From Leptothrix cholodnii SP-6 (lineage in GTDB: Bacteria; Pseudomonadota; Gammaproteobacteria; Burkholderiales; Burkholderiaceae_C), in contig NC_010524.1 of assembly GCF_000019785.1 (NCBI RefSeq), positions 3,584,001 through 3,648,000 on the forward strand: 64,000 nucleotides of DNA, written 5' to 3'. Both the position numbers and the translations under genes were made by a program. Below are positions 36,680-48,543 of the stretch, one piece after another (the stretch's first letter is position 1; every line of letters starts with the position of its first letter). The notes under the pieces were generated by a model that was given only the letters and a program-made list of their open reading frames with translations, was not told the DNA's origin and made no database searches.

Positions 36680-37555
36680 TCAGCTCGCCCGGCGTCGCGC
36701 GGCCTTGGGTGCCGCAGCGGCATCGGCCGGCTTGGCGCGCGTGGCCGTGGCCTTCTTGGCGGCCGCGCGCGGCTTGGCCGGGCTGGCCGCCGGTGCGGCG
36801 GCGGCGGCCTTGACCGTCTTGGCCGCCTTGACCGACTGGCTGACCGCCTCGTTGACGGCATCGGTCATCGGCTTGGCCGCTTCGGCAGCGGCCTCGGCGG
36901 CAGCGGCCGTGGCGGCCTGCACCGCCTGGCTGGCCTGGTTGGCGGCGTCGCTGGTGGCCTCGCTGGCCTGGCGGGCCGCGTCGCTGGTGGCCTGGATCGC
37001 CTGGGAGGCCAGCTGCGTGAACTGCTGCGTCAGCGCGCCCCACCACTGCATCGCGTCGACCGGGCCGGTCGCACCGTCGTCGCCGGCAGACGCACCGGCG
37101 GCGGCCGGTTCGGGGGCCGGGGCTGGCGCAGGGGCCGCCGCCCTGGCGCTCGCACTGGCGGCCTGGGTGGCGGCCTGGGTGGCGCTTTCGGCCGCGGCCG
37201 CCATGCCGGTGAACATGTCGGGCACACGCATCTTGAGCGCCTCGCTCAGGTCGCCCAGCGACACGTTCATGCCCTTGAGCGTGCCCAGCGTCATGCGCTG
37301 CACCTCGAGCGCCTGGATCGTCGCGCCGAGCATGCGGGCGTTCTGCTCGAGCCAGAACTGCACCGTCTTCAGCTCCTCGATGCGGCGCTCGAGCTCGGCC
37401 GGATCGAGCGTCGGCGCGACCCACTGGCCCATCGACGGCAGCGCCTTGCCGGCGTTCTTGACCAGGCCCTGCAGGAACTCGAAGCCCGGCACGAACTTGG
37501 TGAAGGCGTCGCTGGCCTGGCTGTAGGCCTGCGTGAAGTCGGTGGTTTCGCTCAT
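36680..37555 (-). CDS. phaM: PhaM-type PHB granule-associated protein
   Basis: 291 residues. The N-terminal 100 residues match the PhaM family (FTKFVPGFEFLQGLVKNAG, TLDPAELERRIEELKTVQFW, then LEQNARMLGATIQALEVQRM). A middle stretch of Ala/Gln/Ser heptads (residues 170-240) looks like a coiled or amphipathic helix. The tail (KPRAAAKKATATRAKPA, ending RRRAS) is histone H1-like and should bind DNA. In Cupriavidus necator PhaM activates PHB synthase and tethers granules to the nucleoid. ATG at 37555 follows GGAGACACC. The presence of PhaM implies polyhydroxybutyrate storage in this organism. Confidence 0.88.
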   Translation of the reverse strand: MSETTDFTQAYSQASDAFTKFVPGFEFLQGLVKNAGKALPSMGQWVAPTLDPAELERRIEELKTVQFWLEQNARMLGATIQALEVQRMTLGTLKGMNVSLGDLSEALKMRVPDMFTGMAAAAESATQAATQAASASARAAAPAPAPAPEPAAAGASAGDDGATGPVDAMQWWGALTQQFTQLASQAIQATSDAARQASEATSDAANQASQAVQAATAAAAEAAAEAAKPMTDAVNEAVSQSVKAAKTVKAAAAAPAASPAKPRAAAKKATATRAKPADAAAAPKAARRRAS

Positions 37556-37648
37556 GGTGTCTCCGATGGGATCGTTTGGGGTTCTGCGCCTGTGATTGTG
37601 CCCAGCGCCGCAGCCGGTGTCACCGCGGCGACGCAATCGAATGAGCCA

Positions 37649-38638
37649 TCACTGTCGGGGGTAGAGCACGCGCCGGACTTCGAAGCCGCGCGCCTCGAGC
37701 AGGGCCGGCAGGCCCTGCGGCCCGACCAGGTGCAAGGCGCCGACCGCGACGAACAGCCGCTCGCCGCCTTCGTGCCACTGCACCAGCTGCTCCAGCATGG
37801 CCGGGTTGCGACCGTCGAGCAGCGCCGCCCACTGCTGGCGCTCGAGCGGCGTGTTCAGGCAATCGCACCAGCTTTCGTAGCGGCGCAGCGTGCCGAGATC
37901 GCCCTCGTCCCAGGCCTGCATCAGGCGCAGCATGGACGTGCGGGTCTGCGGCCGGGCCAGTTCGTCGAGCGTGCTGCCGACGAGCTCGGCCACAGCCGTG
38001 GCGTCGTCGCGCAGCAGCAAGGCCAGCTGGGCCTCGGGCGTCTCGAGGCCCAGCACCGGCTTGCCCGAAGCCGCGGCAAACTCGGCGATCACCGCGTCGA
38101 CGCCGTAGGCCGGATCGAATCCGTCCGGCCGCAAGGCCAGGCCGGCCAGCCCGACCACCTGGAACTCCGGGCGCAGCGCGGCCAGCTCGTCGGCACAGGC
38201 GGCCTGGCGCGCGGCGCCCAGGCGCTGCTCGAGATCAGCGGGCAGCGCGGGGCTGTCGGCGCGGCGCTGCACGCCCGCTTGCAGGCGCTGCAGCACGTCG
38301 GCATCACCGAGATCGAGTTCGAGCGCGACGCGGTCGACCGAGCCGAGCGCCGCGATCACCAACGGGCCAAGGAAAACCCAGTCGCGCCGGCCGATGTGGG
38401 TGGTGCCGTACAGATACGACAGGCGCCCGCCCTTGCGCACCTCGAACAGGAAGCCGCGGTTGCGCGCCAGGCGCTCGCCGTCGTCGATCTCCTGCTGCGT
38501 GTAGGGCTGCGGCGCGGGCGGGCACTCGGCCCGGGCGGTCGGTGTGCCGGCAAGACCGGCCACCAGGACGAGCAGCGCGACCCGCACGCCACCGGCCCGC
38601 GACAGCGCCCGGACGGCGCGCAGGCCGCGTTCAATCAC
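37649..38638 (-). CDS. TraB/GumN family protein
   Basis: 329 residues from the GTG at 38638, with a signal peptide (hydrophobic core VALLVLVAGLAGTPTARA). The family motif LYGTTHIGRRDWVFLG is near residue 75, and a second conserved stretch is GERLFVAVGALHLVGPQGLPALLE near the end. TraB/GumN proteins share a fold with proteases of the TIKI type, and the GTxH motif supplies putative metal ligands. The exact role is unknown. A GTG at 38665 is an alternative start; I chose 38638 for its short overlap with the upstream stop and a GGTGG stretch in front. Confidence 0.82.
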   Translation of the reverse strand: MIERGLRAVRALSRAGGVRVALLVLVAGLAGTPTARAECPPAPQPYTQQEIDDGERLARNRGFLFEVRKGGRLSYLYGTTHIGRRDWVFLGPLVIAALGSVDRVALELDLGDADVLQRLQAGVQRRADSPALPADLEQRLGAARQAACADELAALRPEFQVVGLAGLALRPDGFDPAYGVDAVIAEFAAASGKPVLGLETPEAQLALLLRDDATAVAELVGSTLDELARPQTRTSMLRLMQAWDEGDLGTLRRYESWCDCLNTPLERQQWAALLDGRNPAMLEQLVQWHEGGERLFVAVGALHLVGPQGLPALLEARGFEVRRVLYPRQ

Positions 38639-39617
38639 GGGTGACCACCGTCTGCGCGATCGCACCGAACACGCTCTGGCCGTCGGCGCCGATGGCCTCG
38701 ATCTGCACCTCGTCGCCGTCCTTCAGGTAGTCGGGCAGCGGCCGGGCGGGCTTGGCATCAGCGGCGCCCACGCGCTGCGCCATCAGGCTGGCGCAGCCGG
38801 CTGCGGCGTCGTCCTGGCCGATCGCGCCGCTGCTGAGCAGCGTGCCGGCCGTCAACGGACGCTGGCGGGCCAAGGTGGCGAGCAGCTGGCCGACGTGGAA
38901 CTGCATGCCCTCGCCGGTCGCGAGCCGGGCGAAGTGCTTGCCGTTGTGGCGGATCTCCACCTGCAGCGCCAGCCGTCCGCGCTGCCAGGCGCCACCGAGC
39001 TCGTCGAGCGTGACCAGCACCGGCGCCCAGCCGGCCGGCGGCTTGCCGTGCACCCAGGCGCCCCCCTGTGCCAGCTCGGCATCGGCGGTGGCGCGCAGCG
39101 TCCAGTCGTTGAGCAGGCCGACCAGCCGCACGCCTTCGAGGGCCTGGTCCGGGCTGGCGCCGGCGGCGATGTCGGCCGTCACGACCGCCCACTGGGCCTC
39201 GAAATCGATCTCGGCGTCGGCGCTGCGGAACACCGCATCCTGCGCGGCGCCGACGAACAGGTCGCTGGCTGACGGGTGGAACAGCGGCTGCGACTTGAGC
39301 CGGGTCGGCGGCTCGACTCCGCGCGAGCGCAACGCGCGTTCGAGCGGGCCGAGGTAAGCGGCCGCACGCACCCAGCGCGGCGCCCGCGGCAGCGGCGCCA
39401 GGCACATCGCCGGCTCGAACGGGAAGGCGTGGCGCGCCTTGCCGTGGTTGAGGGTCTGGGACAGATCCTGCAACTGCGGTGACAGGAAGTTCCAGTCGTC
39501 GAGCACCTGTTGCAGCCGGCTGGCGATGCCGTTGGCGTAGAGCGCCATGCTCAGATCGCGCGAGACGACCACCAGCTGGCCGTCGCGCGAGCCGTCCCTG
39601 TAGCTTGCAAGTTTCAT
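38631..39617 (-). CDS. Fumarylacetoacetate hydrolase family protein
   Basis: 328 residues. An N-terminal domain (MKLASYRDGSRDGQLVVVSR) is followed by an FAH catalytic domain. It has the acidic metal-binding region DAEIDFEAQWAVVTADI and LVGLLNDWTLRAT, plus TLLSSGAIGQDD in place of the usual TG[TS]P motif, all in family order. The domain cleaves C-C bonds in beta-diketo acids in related enzymes, for example in tyrosine or gentisate breakdown. No partner genes are nearby, so the substrate is open. It overlaps the TraB/GumN gene by eight bases. The start at 39617 follows from the family N-terminus. Confidence 0.9.
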   Translation of the reverse strand: MKLASYRDGSRDGQLVVVSRDLSMALYANGIASRLQQVLDDWNFLSPQLQDLSQTLNHGKARHAFPFEPAMCLAPLPRAPRWVRAAAYLGPLERALRSRGVEPPTRLKSQPLFHPSASDLFVGAAQDAVFRSADAEIDFEAQWAVVTADIAAGASPDQALEGVRLVGLLNDWTLRATADAELAQGGAWVHGKPPAGWAPVLVTLDELGGAWQRGRLALQVEIRHNGKHFARLATGEGMQFHVGQLLATLARQRPLTAGTLLSSGAIGQDDAAAGCASLMAQRVGAADAKPARPLPDYLKDGDEVQIEAIGADGQSVFGAIAQTVVTRD

Positions 39618-39668
39618 TGCCGGGCATTGTAGATTTGGGCCTGACACGAGCCGTACCCCAGGAGTCCC

Positions 39669-40802
39669 TTGCACAACACCCCTTCACCGCCGCCGCACCG
39701 CACCGCCAAGCGCCCGCACCCGCGCGCGCTCGGGGTGCTGGGCGCGCTGGTCCTGAGCGCGCACCTGGCCGTGCTCGAGCAGGCGCCGGCCCTGCTGTTC
39801 GCTGCCCCCGCACAGGCGGCGCAGCCCGCGGCCCAACGCAGTGCCACGCCGGTGCAGTTGCTGCCGCCGCCTTCACCGCCGACGTCGCCGACACCCGAGC
39901 CGGCGCCCGCTGCGGTGGCCAGCCGCAGCCGCGCCACGCTTGCGGCAGCCCCGGCGGCGGCGAGCCCGCCCGTGCCCGATCGGCCGGAAAAGCGCCCGCA
40001 CAGCCCCGTGAACCCCGTGAGCCCCGCCAGCCAGGGCGCCGACACGCCTTCTGCGGCCGCCGAGGCGCCATCCCCCGCCGCAGACGAGGCACTGTCGACC
40101 GCGCTGATGCCGGCCACCGGCGGCCGGATGCCGACCCGCGCCGAACGGCCCGCCGGCATCGACACCACGCCGCAGGCGCCGCCGTCGGTGCAGCTCGAAT
40201 ACCGCCTGCAGCGCGGCATGCTGCAAGGCAGCGGCGAACTCGAATGGCGCCATGACGGCCAGCGCTACCGCCTGCGCCTGGAAGGCCAGCTGCCGCTGCT
40301 GGGCAGCATCCTGGTCCAGCGCAGCGAAGGCGGCTTCGACGCCGCCGGGCTGGCCCCGCTGCGCCACACCGAGCAGCGCCTGCGCCGCAGCGAGCGGGCG
40401 GTCAACTTCATCCGGCCGGACGACGGCAGCGCGCCGCGCATCACGTTTTCGGCCAGCACCGCGAGCCTGCCGCTGCGCCCCGGCGCGCAGGACCGGGTCA
40501 GCTGGATGGCCCAGATCGCCACCCGCCTGGCCGGCGTGCGCCGCCTGCCGGCGGGTTCGCGCCTCGAGATGGACGTGGCCAGCACCGGCGGCGAGGTGCA
40601 GCACTGGGTGTTCGTGCTGCAGCAGATCGACGCCGACGGCAGCTGGCACTGGCGGCGCCAGTCCGACCGGCCCGACGACACGCTGGCCGACGTCTGGACC
40701 GATCCGGCGCTGGGCCACTGGCCGCGGCGCGTGCGCCTGACCGAGCGCCGCGGCGACCCGCTCGAACTCACGCTCAGGCAGGTGCAGACCTTGCCACCGT
40801 GA
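39669..40802 (+). CDS. DUF3108 domain protein with proline-rich periplasmic linker
   Basis: 377 residues. A membrane anchor or uncleaved signal (LGVLGALVLSAHLAVLEQAP) is followed by about 130 residues of Ala/Pro-rich linker (PPPSPPTSPTPEPAPAA onward). A C-terminal DUF3108 beta-rich domain (about 170-375) includes LEYRLQRGMLQGSGELEWRH and VQHWVFVLQQIDADGSWHW. The layout resembles a TonB-like periplasm-spanning protein, but the C-terminus is not a TonB domain. The start is a TTG at 39669 behind AGGAG; no ATG exists before the domain. Function unknown. Confidence 0.78.
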   Translation: MHNTPSPPPHRTAKRPHPRALGVLGALVLSAHLAVLEQAPALLFAAPAQAAQPAAQRSATPVQLLPPPSPPTSPTPEPAPAAVASRSRATLAAAPAAASPPVPDRPEKRPHSPVNPVSPASQGADTPSAAAEAPSPAADEALSTALMPATGGRMPTRAERPAGIDTTPQAPPSVQLEYRLQRGMLQGSGELEWRHDGQRYRLRLEGQLPLLGSILVQRSEGGFDAAGLAPLRHTEQRLRRSERAVNFIRPDDGSAPRITFSASTASLPLRPGAQDRVSWMAQIATRLAGVRRLPAGSRLEMDVASTGGEVQHWVFVLQQIDADGSWHWRRQSDRPDDTLADVWTDPALGHWPRRVRLTERRGDPLELTLRQVQTLPP

Positions 40803-40968
40803 ACGTGGCACGCCGTCGACGGTGATCCCGGCAGCACGGCTACAGAAAGCCGGCGCGCGACCGATCTCCATGACAAGCACGCGGTGCCCGCAAGCACACG
40901 GCACCCGCCGGCCACAGGCTTGAAACCCGCCTCGGTCGCCCCAGATAGCCCGTCAACGGAGAAACACC

Positions 40969-41265
40969 ATGCACATGCTCTACAACTCTGAAAACTTCGC
41001 AGTCGTGCAGTTCGAATTCGACCTCACCGGTCAGGCCATGCTGTCGATCGACGGTGCCCTGCCGCAGGGCGAGTCGCTCAAGCGCGGCGGCTACGAGATC
41101 GTCGACAAGCATGCCCGGCGCGAGATCTACCTCGAAGGCGCCGCCGCCGAGCAGTTCAAGCTGGGCGTCCAGGCGCTGATCTCCAACGCCCCGGACGAAG
41201 ACGAGATCGACGACTACCTGTCGAGTTTCACGGTCCTGGCGCAGCAGCCGGTCGTGCTGCACTGA
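40969..41265 (+). CDS. DUF3567 family protein
   Basis: 98 residues, acidic and cytoplasmic. The family pattern is clear: MLYNSENFAVVQF, RGGYEIVDKHARREIYLEGA, AEQFKLGVQALI. This family is found almost only in Burkholderiales and has no known function. GGAGAAACACC is the ribosome site. The gene stands alone; a perfect 9-bp hairpin follows at 41310-41331. Confidence 0.88.
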   Translation: MHMLYNSENFAVVQFEFDLTGQAMLSIDGALPQGESLKRGGYEIVDKHARREIYLEGAAAEQFKLGVQALISNAPDEDEIDDYLSSFTVLAQQPVVLH

Positions 41266-41309
41266 GCCTGGCCGCCCGCGGCCGGCAAGGGCGGCGCGGG
41301 CTCGTGACC

Positions 41310-41331
41310 GTGCAAGCCACCCGGCTTGCAC
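41310..41331. repeat. Perfect inverted repeat after DUF3567 gene
   Basis: GTGCAAGCC-ACCC-GGCTTGCAC has 9-bp arms and a 4-base loop, 45 bases past the DUF3567 stop. There is no T-run, so it is not a clear terminator; it may be a Rho-type or mRNA-stabilising hairpin. Confidence 0.5.
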
Positions 41332-41418
41332 AAACGCGGCGGTTGGCGCGAAGATGGTGCAGACCTCGCGCGCCGCCGATCCCTTCAGGCCCCGCAGGTC
41401 AGCCGCGGAGACCGCCTG

Positions 41419-43806
41419 ATGCGCAGATTGGGGCCCAGATCAACAGCCGGCCAGACCGCCGACACCACGCCGGATGCGACCGCCGCGCGCCGCGTCGCCA
41501 GGCTCGCGGCCACCCGCGGCACGCGGCCGGTGGTGTCACCCGCCCTGCACGCCGCGCCGGTGCTCGACCTGCTGTGCTCGCACTTCGTGCTGACCCTGAC
41601 GCTGCGCCACGCGCCGCGTTTCACCGGCCGGCGCGACTGGAACAGCCTGCTCGCGCTGACCGCCCGCCACCTGGTCTGGCCCACCACCGTGCTGGCGCGG
41701 CTGCGCGAGTTTCTCGCCCGCCGCGTCAAGGGCCACGACGGCTGGGCCCGCCACGAACAGCTCGATGACGCCGCCTTCCTGGCCAAGCACGGCTGGTGGC
41801 ACGGGCCGTATGACGAGTCGACGCTGTTCTTCTACCTCGACGACTACGTCAAGGACGCGCCCAAGGACCTGATGTCGCTGCTCGGCTGCACCGCCGAGTG
41901 GCTGGGGCGCGAGCTGCGCGCCGCCTCGACGCTGGTGCAGAAGAACGTCGACGTGCTTGGCGCGCTGCTGCAACTCAACCCGGCCGAACGCGCGCTGCTG
42001 CTCTACGGCACGCTGGCGCGTTACCAGCGCGACCTGCGCGGGCTGCTGGTCGAGTTCAAGGTCTCGAGCGCGCAGGAGGCCTACGCCACGCTGGCCGAGG
42101 TGGCCGGGGTCGACGAACGCGAGGTCGCCGAGGCGCTGCGCGCGGGCAGCCGGCTCGAACGCGTGGGCATGATCGAGAACCTGATCTCCGAGCACAACAT
42201 CACCGACCTCGCCGACCTGATGAAGGTGTCCGACCAGCTGCCGCCGGTGCTGATGCGCGAATACCGCGACCCGCAGGACCTGATGGCGGTGTTCACCCGG
42301 CCGTCGGTCAAGAGCGAGCTGGGCGCGGCCGATTTCGGCTACGTCGCCGAAGAGCTGCAGGTGCTGACCACGCTGCTCGGCCAGGCGGTGCAGCGCCGCG
42401 AGGCGGGTGTCAACGTGCTGCTCTACGGCCCGCCCGGCACCGGCAAGACCGAGTTGGCGCGGGTGGCGGCGCAGGCCGCGGGGCTCGATCTCTACGAGGT
42501 CGAATACGCCGACCGCGACGGCAACTCGCTGTCCGGGCGCGACCGCTACCGCTCGCTGCAGATCAGCCAGGTGTTCCTGAAGGCGAGCCCGCAGGTGGCG
42601 CTGCTGTTCGACGAGGTCGAGGACGTGTTCCCGCCGATCTCGTCGGACGCCGCCCAGCTGATCGCGCGGCTGGAGGCAGGCGAGAGCGGCGCCGGCCATT
42701 CGGTCAACGGCAAGGCCTGGGTGAACCAGATCCTGGAGACCAACCCGGTGCCGGTGATCTGGCTGACCAACCGCATCGAGCAGATCGACCCGGCGTTCCG
42801 GCGCCGTTTCCAGTACCACCTGGAGCTGAAATCGCCGCCGCCCGGCGCGCGCGAGGCGCTGGTGACGCGGGCACTCAGCGGCGCGGCCGTCAGCCCGGCG
42901 TTCTGCCAGCGGCTGGCCGAACGCCCGGCGCTGACACCGGCGCAGATCCGCACCGCCGTGCGGTTTGCGAGGCTGGTGGGTGCGCCCGAAGGCGATGACG
43001 TCGAGGCGCTGATCGAGCGCCAGATCGCCCACGCCGACCTCGCGCTGGGCAACCGGCCCGGCGCCAGCCGTGCGCAGCGGCCGGTGGTGACGCGCTACGA
43101 CCTCGGCCTGCTCAACATCGAGAGCCGCTATCCGGTCGAGCGCATCGTCGAATCGCTGCGCCTGCGCGGCCACGGCGCGCTGTGTTTCTACGGCCCGCCG
43201 GGCACCGGCAAGACCGCGCTGGCCGAGCACATCGCCGAGCAGCTGAAGCGGCCGCTGATGATCCGCCAGGCCAGCGACCTGATGAGCAAATACGTCGGCG
43301 AGACCGAGCAGGCGATGGCGCGCATGTTCGACGCCGCCGAACACGAACAGGCGGTGCTGCTGCTCGACGAGGCCGACAGCTTCTTGCGCAGCCGCCAGCG
43401 CGCCGAGCGCAACTACGAGGTCACCGAGGTGAACCAGATGCTGCAGGGCATGGAGCGTTTCGGCGGCATCTTCATCTGCACCACCAACCTGTTCACCGAG
43501 CTCGACGAGGCGGCGCTGCGGCGCTTCACCTTCAAGATCGCCTTCCAGCCGCTGACCGCCGAGCAGCGTGTGCGCATGTATGTGGCCGAGGCGCTGGGCG
43601 GCGATGCCGGCGCGCTGAACGCCGAGCGCAGCACGCGGCTGGCACATCTCGACCAGCTCGCCTGCGGCGACTTCGCGGCGGTGCAGCGCCAGGCCGAGAT
43701 CCTGGGCGCGGCGCTCGATGCGGACGAGTTCCTGTCGCAGCTCGAAGCCGAACACCGCGTCAAGCCGCAGGTGCGCGAGCGGCGCGGCATCGGCTTCCTG
43801 CGCTGA
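41419..43806 (+). CDS. Tandem AAA+ ATPase protein
   Basis: 795 residues. An N-terminal 330-residue helical region has no recognised domain ([40 protein letters not shown]). Two AAA modules follow. D1 has Walker [10 protein letters not shown] (from residue 337), Walker [11 protein letters not shown] (D398-E399) and an arginine-finger region [13 protein letters not shown]2 has Walker [10 protein letters not shown] (from 592), Walker [11 protein letters not shown] (D650-E651), CTTNLF and [12 protein letters not shown]. Both sites look intact. D2 is of the classic AAA type (katanin/spastin-like SKYVGETE). The arrangement recalls Cdc48/ClpB-type remodellers but has no known substrate domain. Start ATG 41419 is set by GGAG eight bases upstream. 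Function unknown. Confidence 0.85.
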   Translation: MRRLGPRSTAGQTADTTPDATAARRVARLAATRGTRPVVSPALHAAPVLDLLCSHFVLTLTLRHAPRFTGRRDWNSLLALTARHLVWPTTVLARLREFLARRVKGHDGWARHEQLDDAAFLAKHGWWHGPYDESTLFFYLDDYVKDAPKDLMSLLGCTAEWLGRELRAASTLVQKNVDVLGALLQLNPAERALLLYGTLARYQRDLRGLLVEFKVSSAQEAYATLAEVAGVDEREVAEALRAGSRLERVGMIENLISEHNITDLADLMKVSDQLPPVLMREYRDPQDLMAVFTRPSVKSELGAADFGYVAEELQVLTTLLGQAVQRREAGVNVLLYGPPGTGKTELARVAAQAAGLDLYEVEYADRDGNSLSGRDRYRSLQISQVFLKASPQVALLFDEVEDVFPPISSDAAQLIARLEAGESGAGHSVNGKAWVNQILETNPVPVIWLTNRIEQIDPAFRRRFQYHLELKSPPPGAREALVTRALSGAAVSPAFCQRLAERPALTPAQIRTAVRFARLVGAPEGDDVEALIERQIAHADLALGNRPGASRAQRPVVTRYDLGLLNIESRYPVERIVESLRLRGHGALCFYGPPGTGKTALAEHIAEQLKRPLMIRQASDLMSKYVGETEQAMARMFDAAEHEQAVLLLDEADSFLRSRQRAERNYEVTEVNQMLQGMERFGGIFICTTNLFTELDEAALRRFTFKIAFQPLTAEQRVRMYVAEALGGDAGALNAERSTRLAHLDQLACGDFAAVQRQAEILGAALDADEFLSQLEAEHRVKPQVRERRGIGFLR

Positions 43807-43850
43807 CCCCGCGGCGGCGTGACGCGGGCCCGCTCCCTACAATTCGCGCC

Positions 43851-44924
43851 ATGAACACGCCGTCGCCTCAATCCAATCCGTCGCCCGCCTACACCCGCGG
43901 CGCCCAGTTGCCCGCCTTGCTGCAGCAACGCATCCTGGTGCTCGACGGCGCGATGGGCACGATGGTGCAGCGCTACAAGCTCGACGAGGCGGCGTTCCGC
44001 GGCGAGCGCTTCGCTGATCACCCGAGCGACCTCAAGGGCAACAACGACCTGCTGGTGCTGACGCGCCCGGACGTGATCGCCGAGATCCACGACCAGTACC
44101 TGGCCGCCGGCGCCGACATCATCGAGACCAACACCTTCGGCGCCACCTTCGTGGCGCAGGACGACTACCAGCTCGGCGAACTGGCCTACGAGATGAACCT
44201 CGTGGCCGCACGGCTGGCGCGGCAATGCTGCGATCGCTACAGCACGCCCGACAAGCCGCGCTTCGTGGCCGGCGCGCTGGGCCCGACGCCGCGCACCGCC
44301 AGCATCAGCCCCGACGTCAACGACGCCGGTGCGCGCAACACCGACTTCGACCAGCTGCACGCCGCCTACAAGGAACAGGCGCGCGGGCTGATGGACGGCG
44401 GCTGCGACCTGTTCCTGGTCGAGACCATCTTCGACACGCTCAACGCCAAGGCGGCGATCTTCGCGCTCGACGAGCTGATGGAAGAAACCGGCGAGCGCCT
44501 GCCGGTGATCATCTCGGGCACCGTGACCGACGCGTCGGGCCGCATCCTGTCGGGCCAGACGGTCGGCGCGTTCTGGCACAGCGTGCGGCATGCCAAGCCG
44601 ATCGCGATCGGCCTGAACTGCGCGCTCGGCGCCACGCTGATGCGCCCCTACATCGAGGAGCTGGCCAAGATCGCCGGCGAGACCTTCGTGTCGTGTTACC
44701 CGAACGCCGGCCTGCCCAACCCGATGAGCGACACCGGTTTCGACGAGACGCCGGAGGTGACCGGCGCGCTGATCGAGGAGTTCGCGAAAGCCGGCTTCCT
44801 CAACATCGCCGGCGGCTGCTGCGGCACCACGCCCGCGCACATCGCCGAGATTGCGCAACGCGTGGGCCGCTACCAGCCGCGCTGCCGGCACACGGCGCCG
44901 TTCAGCGATCTGCTGGCGGCCTGA
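43851..44924 (+). CDS. metH: Methionine synthase, homocysteine-binding module (split MetH, part 1)
   Basis: 357 residues, homocysteine S-methyltransferase domain only. It has the N-terminal motif [20 protein letters not shown], then [33 protein letters not shown] (which includes the first zinc Cys) and [11 protein letters not shown] with the other two zinc cysteines. In E. coli this is the first third of MetH. Here the folate-, cobalamin- and activation modules are in a separate gene at 45748, with an unrelated gene between on the opposite strand. The ATG at 43851 is only eight bases after a TACAAT box, so the leader may be very short. Confidence 0.95.
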   Translation: MNTPSPQSNPSPAYTRGAQLPALLQQRILVLDGAMGTMVQRYKLDEAAFRGERFADHPSDLKGNNDLLVLTRPDVIAEIHDQYLAAGADIIETNTFGATFVAQDDYQLGELAYEMNLVAARLARQCCDRYSTPDKPRFVAGALGPTPRTASISPDVNDAGARNTDFDQLHAAYKEQARGLMDGGCDLFLVETIFDTLNAKAAIFALDELMEETGERLPVIISGTVTDASGRILSGQTVGAFWHSVRHAKPIAIGLNCALGATLMRPYIEELAKIAGETFVSCYPNAGLPNPMSDTGFDETPEVTGALIEEFAKAGFLNIAGGCCGTTPAHIAEIAQRVGRYQPRCRHTAPFSDLLAA

Positions 44925-44940
44925 CGGCGCGGCGGACCCG

Positions 44941-45519
44941 TCAAGGGCGCACGGGTCGGTCGATCACGGTGATTTCGGTGGCCGAGCCCGCATTGCCGCG
45001 CGGCGGCTCGAAACGCGGCGCGGCGACACCGCGCACGACCAGGTAGTCGCGCACCGCCGAGGCGCGGTCCTGGCCCTGGAAGCTGCCGCTGCGTGGATCG
45101 AAGGGCGCGCTGACCTGGACCAGCCAGCGCGGGTTGCCTTTCAGAGCGGCCACCAGACGGTCCAGCACCGCCGCCAAGGCGGGCTTGACGGCCGCGCTGC
45201 CGAGCTCGAAACCATGCGGCTGCGGCACGCCAATCAGCAAGGCCGGCGACTCGCTGGAGGCCGCCGTGGCGCTGATCTGCACCGGCGTGCCCTTGAGCTC
45301 GCGGCGCAACTCGGCGTCGAGCTCGGCGAGGCTGAGCGCGCGCGGCTCGAACAGGGCCGGGGGCGCCGGACCGGTCGCGGCGCAGCCCGCCAAGGCGACC
45401 AGGCCCACCGCAGAGAGGGTGGCCGTGGCAGCGAGCCAGGCGCGACGCCGGCGGCTGTCGAGGTGCGAGCGGACGGCGGCCGGGCCGGACGAGGAGGTGG
45501 CAGCGGTTGGGCGTTTCAC
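44941..45519 (-). CDS. OmpA-like lipoprotein
   Basis: 192 residues, GTG start. A lipobox VALAGC puts the lipid-bearing Cys at residue 46 after a basic N-terminus. The C-terminal 110 residues resemble an OmpA/peptidoglycan-binding fold ([44 protein letters not shown]) but the usual NxxLSxxRA motif is only partly kept. It lies between the two metH genes on the other strand; its promoter region is shared with the riboswitch leader of the second metH gene. A later GTG at 45474 would shorten the n-region. Confidence 0.75.
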   Translation of the reverse strand: MKRPTAATSSSGPAAVRSHLDSRRRRAWLAATATLSAVGLVALAGCAATGPAPPALFEPRALSLAELDAELRRELKGTPVQISATAASSESPALLIGVPQPHGFELGSAAVKPALAAVLDRLVAALKGNPRWLVQVSAPFDPRSGSFQGQDRASAVRDYLVVRGVAAPRFEPPRGNAGSATEITVIDRPVRP

Positions 45520-45578
45520 GCGGGCATTCTGGCTGCGCCGCGTGTGCCGGACAAGCCGAACCCGGATCGACCCGCCCT

Positions 45579-45584
45579 TACAAT
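45579..45584 (+). promoter_or_regulatory. Putative -10 box of metH (second part)
   Basis: TACAAT, ten bases before the riboswitch begins at 45594, fits the -10 element of the transcript. No convincing -35 can be assigned. Confidence 0.45.
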
Positions 45585-45593
45585 GCGGCCCTT

Positions 45594-45677
45594 CCCCGAG
45601 GAGCGTTGCGACGGCGTGCGATCACGCTGCCAGGCTCGGGGCCACGCCACACATGTGGCGCTGCCAACGACGCTCAC
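45594..45677 (+). promoter_or_regulatory. S-adenosylhomocysteine (SAH) riboswitch
   Basis: Stem P1 CCCCGAG (45594-45600) pairs perfectly with CTCGGGG (45635-45641). The conserved GAGCGTTGCGACGG follows P1, a P2 hairpin GCGTG-CGAT-CACGC lies at 45614-45627, and CCAGGCTCGGG closes it. A further hairpin CGCCAC-ACAT-GTGGCG (45645-45660) precedes AACGACGCTC (45666-45675), which can form the pseudoknot with GAGCG. This is the published SAH riboswitch architecture (GAGGAGCGCUGC..CCAGGCUCG..AACGGCGCUC). It lies 70 bases before the second metH gene. Such riboswitches turn on genes that recycle SAH when SAH accumulates. Confidence 0.93.
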
Positions 45678-45747
45678 CCCCGCCCGCACAGGGCGCCACG
45701 GGTGGGCCGTGGCGCCGACTGCCGGGCCGCAGCCAGTAGTCCGCGCC

Positions 45748-48522
<2,775 letters not shown>

Positions 48523-48543
48523 ATCGCAACGGCGGCCGGCGCG

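Noticed and set aside
36834..37227. Ala-rich repeats in phaM as a transposon or tandem DNA repeat
   Set aside because: The repeat is at the amino-acid level with varied codons and is expected for the PhaM-type helical and H1-like tail.
43838..43843. TACAAT before metH part 1 as a firm promoter
   Set aside because: No -35 at a proper distance and only eight bases to the start codon; kept as a remark, not as a feature.
44851..45747. Upstream extension of the metH (part 2) frame by about 300 codons
   Set aside because: It passes through the riboswitch and antisense to a lipoprotein gene and shows no homology-like pattern, so the start is put at 45748.
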